64,000 bases of DNA from Planctomyces sp. (GTDB lineage: Bacteria > Planctomycetota > Planctomycetia > Planctomycetales > Planctomycetaceae): NCBI GenBank assembly GCA_019636235.1, contig JAHBXW010000001.1:248001-312000 (forward strand), read 5' to 3'. Position numbers and translations under genes: made by a program. Positions 38,850 through 47,114 of this stretch are shown piece after piece. How positions within the stretch are numbered: position 1 is the first letter of the stretch; each line of letters starts with the position of its first letter. Under the pieces are notes generated by a model. That model saw only the letters and a program-made list of their open reading frames with translations. It had not been told where the DNA came from and searched no databases.

Positions 38850-38855
38850 TACACT
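38850..38855 (+). promoter_or_regulatory. Possible -10 element (TACACT) of the permease gene
   Basis: TACACT preceded by TGCG sits 45 nt before the start at 38900. The decamer TGCGTACACT is identical to the one before the DinB-like gene. No good -35 box accompanies it. Confidence 0.25.
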
Positions 38856-38899
38856 GGTCGAGACCTGACTGACGGACGCTGGAGCCACAGGCCGACGCG

Positions 38900-40648
38900 A
38901 TGCGGTTTCTGAAACGCCCCGAAACGCCGCTGCTGCTGAAGGAGCTGTCCGAACTGGCGGCGCGGCGACGGACGTACGTCGTGCGGTTCGCCTATGCCAC
39001 CGCGCTGTTCGCGGCGGGCCTGCTGCTGTTGTTCGGCGGGAACGTAAATCCGGAGGCGCTGCTGGGGCGCGGCCTGGGGCTGTTCCAGAGCCTGTTCTGG
39101 ATCGAGTACGTGGCGGTGCTGGTGCTCGTCCCGGCGATCACAGCCAGCGCGCTGACGATCGAAAAAGAGCGGGAAACGCTGGCGATCCTGCTGCTCACGA
39201 CAATCCGGCCCGTCGAGATCATTCTGCAGAAGTTCCTGAGCCGGGTCGTTCCCGCGCTGTCGTATGTGATGCTGTCATTTCCCCTGATGGCTGTGGCCTA
39301 CAGTTACGGAGGCGTGACGCGGGATCATCTGTTGATCGCCTGCGGCTCGCTGATTCTGGCCGTCATTTATTCCGCTTCGTTCTCGCTGTTGTGCTCGTCG
39401 TACTTCCGGACGACCGTCGAAGCGGTGATGGCGTCGTACGCGGGGCCGGTGGTGATCTCGGTGCTGACGCTGGGGCTGGCGCCGTTCATGACGGGCATGC
39501 CGGGTTCGGATTCGTTTCTGGGGGCGACGCCGGAGAACTTCGTGCTGTTGTTCGCGCGGGTTTCGATCTGCTCGCTTCTGGCGTTGCTGCTGGCGACGGA
39601 ATTCCTGCAGAGCCGGGCATTCGTGCCAGCCCGGAACGTCCTGCTGCAGGTGTTTCAGGCGATGGACCGCTGGTTCAACGAGTGGAACACCGTGACGGGG
39701 GGAGTCGTTCTGGTGCACGACGGCAAGCCGCTGCCGGAGGACCATCCGGTGGCCTGGCGGGAGACGTCGAAGCGGTCGCTGGGAACGTTCCGCTATCTGG
39801 TGCGGGTGCTGGTCGTGCTCGAGCTGCCGATTCTGTTCGTCTCGCAGATGGTCAACATCGAGATGGTCCGCGGGCACCAGTCGATGTCGTACCTGTGGTA
39901 CACGCTGTGGGTCATTTCCGTGGCGATGCTCTGCGTGCATGCGGCGAACGTGATTACGTCCGAACGTTCCCGGCAGACGCTGGACGTGCTGCTGGCGACG
40001 CCGATTCCGGGCCGGCAGCTGATGCAGGAGAAACTGGCCGGCGTGCGCCGGCTGCTGCTGGTCCTGTCCGTTCCGTTCGTAACGATCATTGCCTTTGAGC
40101 ACTGGTACCGGGACTACAAATGGGACCTGTCCTACCTGGCGCAGTCGCTGACGGCGACGGTCGTGTTCGGCTGGCTGCTGATGTGGATCGCCTTCTCGAT
40201 CGGCCTGCGGATGCGATCGGGGCTGGCGGCGATCTTCACATCGCTGGGAGTCGTGGCGGCGGCGTGCGGCGTGCCGCTGCTGTTGAGCTACGCGGCGCGG
40301 CTGACGCTGCGAGGCGCGGCGGCGAACGTGATTGTCGCGGGCCTGTCATTGAATCCGGCGACGATTCTGCGGATGGCCGAGACGGTTCCCGCGGAGGAAT
40401 TCCGGATGGAGCAGGGGTGGTCGCGACTGTCGTACCCGTGGGGCTTCGCCGGGGGGCTGGCGCTGTATGTGCTGGCGGGGCTGTACCTGCGGCGGCGGTG
40501 CCTGCGAGGGGCCGATGCGCGGCTGGGCCGGCCGACGACGCATTCGGGGACTGGCCAGACGCGACGGCCCCCGGCCGGAAATGCGGTCCACGCCAGTCCG
40601 GATTCGTCCCAGATTCCAGCATTTGGGATCGAACCTTTGTCCCCGTAA
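38900..40648 (+). CDS. ABC-2 type transporter permease
   Basis: A 582-residue inner-membrane protein with about ten to twelve hydrophobic helices. Recognisable parts are the amphipathic N-terminus (FLKRPETPLLLKELSELAAR) common to planctomycete permeases, the ALTIEKERETLAILLLTTI block and the TSERSRQTLDVLLATPI block, both characteristic of ABC-2/NatB-type permeases where they contact the ATPase. Two repeats of this block suggest a fused double permease. No ATPase gene is adjacent, so the partner is elsewhere. Substrate unknown. Confidence 0.88.
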   Translation: MRFLKRPETPLLLKELSELAARRRTYVVRFAYATALFAAGLLLLFGGNVNPEALLGRGLGLFQSLFWIEYVAVLVLVPAITASALTIEKERETLAILLLTTIRPVEIILQKFLSRVVPALSYVMLSFPLMAVAYSYGGVTRDHLLIACGSLILAVIYSASFSLLCSSYFRTTVEAVMASYAGPVVISVLTLGLAPFMTGMPGSDSFLGATPENFVLLFARVSICSLLALLLATEFLQSRAFVPARNVLLQVFQAMDRWFNEWNTVTGGVVLVHDGKPLPEDHPVAWRETSKRSLGTFRYLVRVLVVLELPILFVSQMVNIEMVRGHQSMSYLWYTLWVISVAMLCVHAANVITSERSRQTLDVLLATPIPGRQLMQEKLAGVRRLLLVLSVPFVTIIAFEHWYRDYKWDLSYLAQSLTATVVFGWLLMWIAFSIGLRMRSGLAAIFTSLGVVAAACGVPLLLSYAARLTLRGAAANVIVAGLSLNPATILRMAETVPAEEFRMEQGWSRLSYPWGFAGGLALYVLAGLYLRRRCLRGADARLGRPTTHSGTGQTRRPPAGNAVHASPDSSQIPAFGIEPLSP

Positions 40649-40774
40649 GGGCATCATTCAAGTTGAACGCGCGGAAACGCCGACTTGACACCTGCCCGGG
40701 AACCGATATCAATACTCCAGCCAACCGGTTCGCGTTTCGTCGCATCCAGCGGGGAAACGCTGCGGAGCGCACAC

Positions 40775-40847
40775 GGCCCCATCGTCTAGCGGCCTAGGAC
40801 ACTGGATTTTCAGTCCAGGTACAGGGGTTCAAATCCCCTTGGGGTCA
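40775..40847 (+). tRNA. tRNA-Glu (UUC)
   Basis: A 73-base cloverleaf with acceptor GGCCCCA pairing with TGGGGTC (one G-U) and discriminator A at 40847. The anticodon stem CTGGA/TCCAG encloses the loop TTTTCAG, giving anticodon TTC. The T-arm is AGGGG-TTCAAAT-CCCCT. CCA is not encoded. Confidence 0.95.
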
Positions 40848-40875
40848 CTTGAGTTTCCGGCGACATTTCCGGACA

Positions 40876-40902
40876 AACCCGGGTTCAGACCCGGGTTTTT
40901 TT
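40876..40902 (+). terminator. Rho-independent terminator of tRNA-Glu
   Basis: The stem AACCCGGGT (40876-40884) pairs with ACCCGGGTT (40889-40897) around the loop TCAG, with a T-run to 40902. It lies 28 bp after the tRNA and 82 bp before fabD, so it should separate the two transcripts. Confidence 0.9.
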
Positions 40903-40983
40903 GTGCGCCGGCAGAAGGTCCGGCGGTCCCCGGCCAAGCCGCGCGGTCTCCGATCAGGCCGCATCGTTCGAAAGTGACCGGAC

Positions 40984-41904
40984 ATGAGTCGAATCGCGTT
41001 CCTGTTTCCCGGCCAGGGCGCTCAGCACGTGGGGATGGGCAAGTCGATCGCCGAGCGCTATCCCGCGGCCGCCCGACTGTACGAGCAGGCCGGGGACATT
41101 CTCGGGTATGACCTCGCGAAGCTCTGTTTCGAGGGGCCGGCATCGGAACTCGACACGACCGTCGTCAGCCAGCCGGCCATTTTCGTGACCAGTCTGGCCT
41201 GCCTGGAAAAGCTGCGAGCCGACGCGCCGGATGTTTCGCTGGCCTGCGAAATCGCGGCCGGGCTGTCGCTGGGCGAATACACGGCTTTGGTGTTCAGCGG
41301 CGCGATGTCGTTCGAGGACGGGCTGCGCGTCGTTCAGCAGCGGGGGCAGGCGATGCAGGACGCGGCGGACGCGACCCCCTCGGGCATGGTCAGCGTGCTG
41401 CTGCTGTCCCCCGAGCAGGTCGCTGAGATCCGGGATGAGGCGTCAGCCGAAGGCCTGCTGCAGATCGCGAACTACCTGTGTCCGGGCAATCTGGTGTTGT
41501 CGGGAGTGAACGCCGCCTGCGAAAAGGCGGCCGAGCTGGCGCAGGCCCGGGGAGGCCGCGCGATTCCGCTGGCGGTCGCCGGGGCGTTCCACACGGACAT
41601 CATGAAGCCGGCGGATGACCGGCTCGCGGCGGCGCTGGCCCCGGTGACCATGCGGGCGCCGGAAATTCCCGTCGTGTCGAATGTCGACGCGCGCACCCAT
41701 GCCGAAGCTGACGAACTCAAGCGGATCCTCGTCCAGCAGGTCGTCTCCCCCGTGCGGTGGGAGGACAGCATTCGCCACATGCTCGACTCGGGGATCGACG
41801 AGTTCTACGAGATCGGTCCCGGGCGGGTACTGACGGGGCTGCTCAAACGGATCAGCCGCAAGACGCCCTGCACGATCATCAACGATTCCGCGGGCGGGGG
41901 GTGA
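40984..41904 (+). CDS. fabD: Malonyl-CoA:ACP transacylase
   Basis: Moves malonyl from CoA to acyl carrier protein to feed fatty-acid synthesis. The 306-residue protein has FPGQGAQHVGMG (8-19), the nucleophile S95 in GLSLGEY (93-99), the arginine of QRGQAMQ (R120) and the catalytic histidine H203 in AGAFHTDIMKPA. Length and motifs are those of a standalone FabD. The other fab genes are absent from this window; the nearest lipid-related gene is acpS at 43.2 kb on the other strand. Confidence 0.95.
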   Translation: MSRIAFLFPGQGAQHVGMGKSIAERYPAAARLYEQAGDILGYDLAKLCFEGPASELDTTVVSQPAIFVTSLACLEKLRADAPDVSLACEIAAGLSLGEYTALVFSGAMSFEDGLRVVQQRGQAMQDAADATPSGMVSVLLLSPEQVAEIRDEASAEGLLQIANYLCPGNLVLSGVNAACEKAAELAQARGGRAIPLAVAGAFHTDIMKPADDRLAAALAPVTMRAPEIPVVSNVDARTHAEADELKRILVQQVVSPVRWEDSIRHMLDSGIDEFYEIGPGRVLTGLLKRISRKTPCTIINDSAGGG

Positions 41905-42091
41905 AGGGTCCCGCGCCGTTGCGGTTCTCTGGTCAGGCGATGCGAAAGTCCGACGTTCCCGGCCGATGGCGGCGCGGAGCGGCGGCCAGCGTCTGCAACC
42001 CCTACAATCACCGCGGGCGCCGGGCTGGACCGAGTCCGCGACGGCCGTCCCCTGCGGCGTCGAACCTGACAGACACACTGCGATCCGAGAG

Positions 42092-43219
42092 ATGATGACG
42101 GCTTCCGGAATGCTGGATGACATCCGCCGCAAGGTCGAGAACGGGGAACGGCTGTCGTTTGAGGACGGCCTGTTTCTGGACGAACACTGCGACCTGTTGA
42201 CGCTGGGACGGATGGCGAATCGGGTTCGCGAACGGAAGAACGGCGACGTCGCGTACTACAACACAAACGTCCACCTGAACCCGACGAACGTCTGCGTGTA
42301 CCGCTGCACGTTCTGCGCGTTTCGTTCGGACCTGCGATCAGACCGCGCATACGTGTTCAGCGACGACATGATCCGCGAGCGGGTGCTGGAGGCGCAGGCC
42401 CGCGGCGCGACCGAGATTCACGTCGTCGGCGGGCTGCATCACCAGCGCAAGTTCGACTGGTACGTGAACGTCGTGCGGGTCATCCACGAGACGTGGCCGC
42501 AGATTCATATCAAGGCCTGGACGGGCGTGGAGATCAACTGGTTCGCCCACCTGACGAAGCAGCCCTACGAATGGGTGTTGCGGGAGCTGATGGCCGCCGG
42601 GCTGGGCAGTCTGCCCGGAGGCGGAGCCGAAATCTTCGACGAGCACGTGCGCTCGCAGATCTGCGAACACAAGGCGGACTCGCAGCACTGGATCGACATC
42701 CACCGCACGGCCCATCAACTGGGTCTGCGCTCCAACGCGACGATGCTGTACGGCCACGTGGAGCAGGCCCGACACCGCATCGATCACCTGCTGCGGTTGC
42801 GCGATCTGCAGGACGAGACGGGCGGATTTCAGACATTCATCCCGCTGGCCTTCCATCCCGAGAACACCGGGATGTCGCACCTCCACAAGCCGACCGGTCA
42901 CATGGACCTGCGGATGATCGCGCTGTCGCGGCTGATGCTGGACAACTTCGACCACATCAAGGCGTATTGGATCATGCTGGGGGAGAAGACGGCCCAGGTG
43001 GCGCTGGGCTTCGGCGCCGACGACATCGACGGCACGGTCGTCCACGAGCTGATCTATCACGATGCCGGCGCGAAGACGCCCGAAGGGCTGACGGTCGACC
43101 AGCTGCACCGGCTGATCCGCGAGGCGGGACGCGAGCCGGTGGAGCGGGACACGCTGTACCGGCGGGTCCAGCGGCGCGGGGCGGAATGGTGGATTGACGA
43201 GCCGGCGTTGAGCGCCTGA
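42092..43219 (+). CDS. mqnE: Aminofutalosine synthase (radical SAM)
   Basis: Makes 6-amino-6-deoxyfutalosine from chorismate-derived enolpyruvyl benzoate and SAM, in the futalosine route to menaquinone. The start at 42092 (GAGAG upstream) gives 375 residues; an upstream extension is rejected. The radical SAM cluster motif is C68-x3-C72-x2-C75 (NVCVYRCTFCAF), followed by TEIHVVGGLHH and a TIM-barrel body with LGSLPGGGAEIFDEHVR and FIPLAFHPENTG, all typical of MqnE. TACAAT at 42003-42008 may be its -10 box. Other mqn genes are not in the window. Confidence 0.93.
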   Translation: MMTASGMLDDIRRKVENGERLSFEDGLFLDEHCDLLTLGRMANRVRERKNGDVAYYNTNVHLNPTNVCVYRCTFCAFRSDLRSDRAYVFSDDMIRERVLEAQARGATEIHVVGGLHHQRKFDWYVNVVRVIHETWPQIHIKAWTGVEINWFAHLTKQPYEWVLRELMAAGLGSLPGGGAEIFDEHVRSQICEHKADSQHWIDIHRTAHQLGLRSNATMLYGHVEQARHRIDHLLRLRDLQDETGGFQTFIPLAFHPENTGMSHLHKPTGHMDLRMIALSRLMLDNFDHIKAYWIMLGEKTAQVALGFGADDIDGTVVHELIYHDAGAKTPEGLTVDQLHRLIREAGREPVERDTLYRRVQRRGAEWWIDEPALSA

Positions 43220-43235
43220 GAGATCCGCTCCAAAG

Positions 43236-43637
43236 TCACTCGGGGCCGTTCACCCGGCGATGCTGCACGGCGATCGCGGTCGCCGTCGCGTAGGCCCGGC
43301 AGTGGGAAATGGTGATCAAAACATCGTCGATTCCCAGCCGTCGCGACGTTTCTTTGGCCGTGGCGGACAGCTCGATGACGGGCTGTCCGCTTTTCAGCGA
43401 GGCGACTTCGATGTCGCGGAAGCCGACGCCCTTGGCGAAGCCGGTGCCAAAGGTCTTCATCACGGCTTCTTTCGCCGCCCAGCGGCCGGCGTAATGCTGC
43501 ATCGCCAGCTTTCGCTGCTGGCAGTAATGGATTTCCTGCTCGGTGAAGACGCGCTGCAGAAACAGTTCGCCGTGGCGCTCGATCATCTCGCCGATGCGCA
43601 CGACCTCAATGATGTCCGTTCCGATGCCGACGATCAT
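43236..43637 (-). CDS. acpS: Holo-[acyl-carrier-protein] synthase
   Basis: Transfers 4'-phosphopantetheine from CoA to acyl carrier protein. The start at 43637 overlaps the upstream stop as TGATG, giving 133 residues, the normal AcpS length. Motifs are GIGTDIIEVVRI (metal ligand D8), RWAAKEAVMKTFG (E57, K56) and ISHCRAYA. The long open frame beyond 43637 belongs to the upstream membrane protein in another phase. Translation is probably coupled to that gene. Confidence 0.95.
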   Translation of the reverse strand: MIVGIGTDIIEVVRIGEMIERHGELFLQRVFTEQEIHYCQQRKLAMQHYAGRWAAKEAVMKTFGTGFAKGVGFRDIEVASLKSGQPVIELSATAKETSRRLGIDDVLITISHCRAYATATAIAVQHRRVNGPE

Positions 43638-44263
43638 CACGCGTCTTTCGAGGGTTCGTTGAGGGGCAGGCTGGCGGGGGGGCGATCGCTGTCGCCGCGG
43701 GGCGCGCCCAGGCGCAGGCCCGCGGCCGCGCCGACCGCCGTCAGCAGGAGTTCGCTGGCGAACAGAGTCCGCGGCCAGTCCGACGTCCACGCGCCGAATG
43801 GTCGAAACCGATGATTGAGAAACAGCGGCCAGGACCAGCCGCCTGAGTCGAGTTCCTCCTCATAGCGGCGAATCAGACCCGGGTCATCGGCCGCCGTCTG
43901 GCGCAGCATTTCGAGCGCGAGTATCCGCTGCCCGGCCTGGTCGCGGTCCCGGCGGATTTCATCGCGCGACCGCAGGTAGCCTTGCCGGACGCTCCAACCG
44001 AAGCCAGCCGTCAGCAGCGCCACGGTCAATGCGGCCACGCCCGGAAGCCGGCGGACGGCCGTCGCGGTCGCCAGTTGAGTCAACAGCACGGCCCCGATCA
44101 GTCCGTAGAACAGCGGCAGCAGGAACAGCGGCCGCGCACGTGCCGGGAGCAGCGTCATGCTCCAGGTCAGCGCCCAGCCGGTCAACAGCGCCAGCAGGAT
44201 CCAGAGCACGAGGCCCGAAGACGTCTGGCGGGAAATCTCAGGGGACACGGCGGACGCGCTCAA
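43637..44263 (-). CDS. Multi-pass membrane protein of unknown function
   Basis: A 208-residue protein with hydrophobic segments near residues 16-36 (GLVLWILLALLTGWALTWSM), 46-65 (LFLLPLFYGLIGAVLLTQLA), 72-88 (LPGVAALTVALLTAGFG) and 168-185 (LFASELLLTAVGAAAGL). A charged helical region and NHRFRPFGAW lie between the third and fourth. Its stop overlaps the acpS start, so the two genes are one transcript. I know no family. It could be a small membrane helper of phospholipid metabolism, but that is only guilt by neighbour. Confidence 0.78.
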   Translation of the reverse strand: MSASAVSPEISRQTSSGLVLWILLALLTGWALTWSMTLLPARARPLFLLPLFYGLIGAVLLTQLATATAVRRLPGVAALTVALLTAGFGWSVRQGYLRSRDEIRRDRDQAGQRILALEMLRQTAADDPGLIRRYEEELDSGGWSWPLFLNHRFRPFGAWTSDWPRTLFASELLLTAVGAAAGLRLGAPRGDSDRPPASLPLNEPSKDA

Positions 44264-44368
44264 ACAGGCGGATCAAAACACTGGATAGGACCTGCTGATG
44301 TTATCGACTGCCGGCCTGGGCGGGCCAATGACGAGCCAGAGTCGCTGAGGCTTCCGACCGAGGGGCGC

Positions 44369-44403
44369 AAAAAAGCCCCGGGGGACAGAGGGTCGCCCGG
44401 GGC
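44369..44403 (-). terminator. Rho-independent terminator of the Hsp20 operon
   Basis: On the minus strand GCCCCGGG (44403-44396) pairs with CCCGGGGC (44382-44375) and is followed by six T (44374-44369). It lies 31 bp past the stop of the second Hsp20 gene, before the membrane-protein gene. Confidence 0.88.
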
Positions 44404-44433
44404 CGTGCGCTGGGAGCTGCCGCATCCTCGAAA

Positions 44434-44820
44434 TCAGGCCTGGCGGACGGCGATCTTCCGCCGCAGGGCCTGCTCGCTCTTGGGCATGCGGACCGTCAGC
44501 ACGCCGTTCTTCATCGAAGCATCGAGCGCGGCGCCGTCGATGCCGTCCGGCAGACGGAAGGAGCGACGATACTGCCGGGGCCGGTAGTCGCCGGCCGCCG
44601 GCCTCAGCCCCTCGAAGGTCGAAACGGCGGTTTCGCCCGTGATGCCAAGAATGTTCTTCTCGAGCGTGACGTCGGAATGGGCGTCGTCGACGCCCGGCAT
44701 TTCGACCGCCAGGAAATAGGCGTCCTCCGTCTCCCAGGCATCCGCATGTGGAGTGATGGCGACGAATCGAACGGCTTCTTCCTGCGCCGGCCTGGACTCG
44801 TTTTGCAGCGTGGTGGACAT
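44434..44820 (-). CDS. Hsp20 small heat-shock protein (second)
   Basis: The start at 44820 (AAGGAA upstream) gives 128 residues. An alpha-crystallin domain covers most of it: DAWETEDAYFLAVEMPGVD, LGITGETAV, YRRSFRLPDGID and the end of the domain at GVLTVRMPKSE. The C-terminal I/V-x-I/V tail reads KIAVRQA. It prevents aggregation of unfolded proteins in the cytosol as an oligomer. It lies 61 bp after the first Hsp20 gene and is the promoter-distal gene of the pair, with an unusual leader (see separate entry). Confidence 0.93.
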   Translation of the reverse strand: MSTTLQNESRPAQEEAVRFVAITPHADAWETEDAYFLAVEMPGVDDAHSDVTLEKNILGITGETAVSTFEGLRPAAGDYRPRQYRRSFRLPDGIDGAALDASMKNGVLTVRMPKSEQALRRKIAVRQA

Positions 44821-44848
44821 GATTGAGGTTCCTTGATTGTTCAATCAA
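44820..44848 (-). promoter_or_regulatory. Hsp20 leader that can occlude the ribosome-binding site
   Basis: In the mRNA, TTGATTG and CAATCAA (44848-44842 and 44839-44833) form a hairpin just before AAGGAA. Alternatively TGATTGA can pair with TCAATCA, which spans the base before and the A of the start codon, enclosing the AAGGAA site in a 14-base loop. The AT-rich, mutually exclusive stems are the layout of an RNA thermometer, as known for other small heat-shock genes. This is inferred from sequence only. Confidence 0.4.
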
Positions 44849-44881
44849 TGAGGTGTGATGGCAGGATTCGCGGGGCCGGGG

Positions 44882-45316
44882 TCAGTTGGCTTTGACGGCG
44901 ATCCGCGCTGGCTTGGAGTCTTCGCGGCGGTGCAGGGAAATCCGCAGGATTCCCCGGTCATAGACGGCTTCCGTCCGGCTGGCGTCCAGCGGGAAAGGGA
45001 GTTGCACCTGCTGTCGCAGGTCCGAACGCGAGCGTTCCCTGAGGTGCACGCGCGTGGCGGCCTCGGGGGAGTCGGGGGCGGCCGCCGTCGTCACGCTGAC
45101 GAGCGCGTCCTTGATGGAAATGTCGCACGCGTCGGGGTCGATTCCGGGTGCATCGACCTCAATGACGGCGGAATCATCAGACGACCAGATGCGGACCCGG
45201 TCCCCCCCCATGCCAGCGTTGAAGAGGCTTGACACATCCCGCTGAAGCTCATCGAACAACTCCCAGGGTCCGCGGACCTGAGGCTCCAGAAAGCGACGCA
45301 ATCGATGTGACACCAT
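44882..45316 (-). CDS. Hsp20 small heat-shock protein (first)
   Basis: The start at 45316 (GGAGGAACTGAG before the ATG) gives 144 residues. After the N-terminal arm (RRFLEPQVRGPWELFDELQR, SSLFNAG) comes an alpha-crystallin domain: VRIWSSDDSAVIEVDAPGID, ISIKDALVSVTTA, QQVQLPFPLDAS and YDRGILRISLHRRE. The tail KPARIAVKAN has the I-x-V motif. It is diverged from its neighbour, so the pair probably forms hetero-oligomers or has different substrates. It is the first gene of the Hsp20 transcript. The open frame upstream to 45445 is rejected. Confidence 0.92.
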   Translation of the reverse strand: MVSHRLRRFLEPQVRGPWELFDELQRDVSSLFNAGMGGDRVRIWSSDDSAVIEVDAPGIDPDACDISIKDALVSVTTAAAPDSPEAATRVHLRERSRSDLRQQVQLPFPLDASRTEAVYDRGILRISLHRREDSKPARIAVKAN

Positions 45317-45514
45317 CTCAGTTCCTCCATTCGATCCAATGCGGCCAGCGGGCCTCACATCGGCCGTTGACCTGCGATGTTCGTTTCGAAAACCGGCCAT
45401 CGCACGCCGAATGCCAAACAAGAAATGGCAGCAATGAAATATCACAACACTAATACACCACTGAGTTTACAGCCATACCCTTCAGTCAGGCTCCAGCGCG
45501 CCGATCGCGACTAA

Positions 45515-45572
45515 TGCCAAAGTGGCACCCCTCGCCTTCCAGGGGGAGTGGCCAAATTGGCACCGCTGCCAA
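45515..45572. promoter_or_regulatory. Cluster of TGCCAA/TTGGCA half-sites
   Basis: Two related near-palindromes, TGCCAAAGTGGCACC (45515-45529) and TGGCCAAATTGGCACC (45549-45564), are 35 bp apart centre to centre. A third element is the perfect inverted repeat TTGGCA-CCGC-TGCCAA (45557-45572). Five half-sites fall in 58 bp, between the divergent Hsp20 and membrane-protein genes. An operator array for a dimeric repressor is the natural reading. Confidence 0.45.
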
Positions 45573-45719
45573 TCGTGCAGATGCAGCGTTCGGCGGGTCG
45601 AGCGGAGGGATGCCTGTGCAGGTGCTGTCGGTCGTAGTTCAACCGGTGCAGCAACCCGGACGTCCCGCACGGCGAGGCGGGGAATCCGAGCGTCTCCGGA
45701 CGTGTTCGCTCCGATCACT

Positions 45720-45740
45720 ACTCCGTGAAACGGAGTTTTT
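45720..45740 (+). terminator. Terminator-like hairpin just before the membrane-protein gene
   Basis: ACTCCGT (45720-45726) and ACGGAGT (45730-45736) make a 7-bp stem with loop GAA and a T-run to 45740. It ends 10 bases before the start at 45751, so it would terminate or attenuate transcription right at the gene's leader. Confidence 0.6.
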
Positions 45741-45750
45741 GGCGGGCGAC

Positions 45751-47016
45751 ATGACCGCGCGATTCACAGGGGCACGAACGGTCCACGAGCGTCGACGGCG
45801 AAGGCTCGCCTGCGAGGGGGACGCGGCCGTATCGCTGCTTTCGCACCCGGCCACGACGGCTGAGGCCAGCAGCGCGCCCGCTGCTGCGGCGCATGCGCCG
45901 CAAAAACGCGTCCTGGGTCGCGTCAGCAGTCTGGTGGCCCCGGAACTCTGGAAGTCCTGGGTTCTCGTCGCCGGCGCGCTGTGCCTGTGGCTGTTCGCGG
46001 CGGCGGCCCCGGTGATTGTGGATCGGCTGCGACCGGAACTCAGCGGGCTGTTCGGACTGCGATCCGGGAACATCGGCGGGTTCTTTCGGGGCGTTTCGCT
46101 GCTGGCCGCCTGCCAGTTGTCGTTTCTGATTCTGTGGCATCGGACGGACAGCCGGAAGGACTTTCACGGTCGTTACCGGGCCTGGATCTGGTCGAGCCTG
46201 ACCTGGCCGACGGTGCTGGCGGCGCACGTCACTGGCTGGCACGCGACGCTGGCTGCTCGTCTGCAGGAGTCGTCGACGGCGGCGGCCGCGTTGCCTTGCT
46301 CGGCGATCTGGCTGGCGCCCGCGGCCATCCTGGTCTGGACCACATCCCGGTTGTTGCTGATCGAAATGGCCAGTTGTGGAGCGAGCCGGATCTTGCTGCG
46401 GATGGCGCTGGCCGCGCTGGCGGCGTCGCTGGTGGTCCAGGAGCTGGCGGTGAGCCGGAGTTCAGAGGCCTGGATCGTCGGGCAGGGGGCGCTCAATACG
46501 CTGTGGCCCCTGCTGGCTGCGGCGTCGCTGTGGCATCACGCTCGATACGTGATCCATGTCACAAACGAAGCTGCGCCGTTGCGGCAGAAACACGGCCGAT
46601 GGAAACGGTTTTCACGGGATGTGCGGGGCGAATTGCGGGACATGCTGCCGACGTGGGAGGGGTTGCTGGAGCGTGCTCAACCGGGGCGTCGGTCCGCGCG
46701 GCTTGCCAGGGGATTGCTGCCGTTCTGCCGCCGAGTCTGCAGGGGATTCCTGGCGGCGATGGGCTGGGTTTTGCGGCGTATGGCGGGCGGCATCGGGGCG
46801 ATCGGGCGGCGTGCCGGGAGTTCGGAAGCGCGTGTGCGGAAATCAAAGTCGTCGAAGGTCAGGAGCCCGGCCGTGGCCCCGGCGAATCTGGTCGAGAGTC
46901 CAGCGCTCGAGGCCTCAACAAGAGAGACCGTCGCGCGGGCGCCGGAGCGCGACGGTCCGCGTTCGAGCCGCAAGTCGAAGCGGCTGGCCGCCAGCGGGAA
47001 GGGGGGCTCGGCCTGA
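45751..47016 (+). CDS. Multi-pass membrane protein with basic C-terminal tail
   Basis: The start at 45751 gives 421 residues; the frame is open to 45514 but that part crosses a terminator-like hairpin and has no protein character. Hydrophobic helices lie near residues 70-88, 112-130, 145-165, 180-200, 215-232 and 240-258. After them the protein is Arg/Lys/Ala-rich and probably cytosolic and disordered. I recognise no family. It is followed by a second membrane protein 99 bp downstream; the two may be functionally linked. Confidence 0.75.
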   Translation: MTARFTGARTVHERRRRRLACEGDAAVSLLSHPATTAEASSAPAAAAHAPQKRVLGRVSSLVAPELWKSWVLVAGALCLWLFAAAAPVIVDRLRPELSGLFGLRSGNIGGFFRGVSLLAACQLSFLILWHRTDSRKDFHGRYRAWIWSSLTWPTVLAAHVTGWHATLAARLQESSTAAAALPCSAIWLAPAAILVWTTSRLLLIEMASCGASRILLRMALAALAASLVVQELAVSRSSEAWIVGQGALNTLWPLLAAASLWHHARYVIHVTNEAAPLRQKHGRWKRFSRDVRGELRDMLPTWEGLLERAQPGRRSARLARGLLPFCRRVCRGFLAAMGWVLRRMAGGIGAIGRRAGSSEARVRKSKSSKVRSPAVAPANLVESPALEASTRETVARAPERDGPRSSRKSKRLAASGKGGSA

Positions 47017-47114
47017 ACGGAGGTCGGAGTTTCGGCGAAACGCCGCAGTTGACTCCGGGGAGCGGCGGGCGGAACAATCGCGTGTGCTTCTGAGAGCCTT
47101 CGAATGGATGCCGC

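Noticed and set aside
45549-45572. Sigma54 promoter read from TTGGCACCGCTGCC
   Set aside because: The GG and GC elements are not 12 bases apart as sigma54 requires, so inverted-repeat operators explain the sequence better.
45514-45750. Upstream extension of the membrane protein to 45514
   Set aside because: It would translate through the hairpin and half-site array and gives a Gly/Arg/Pro-rich stretch without a clear start signal.
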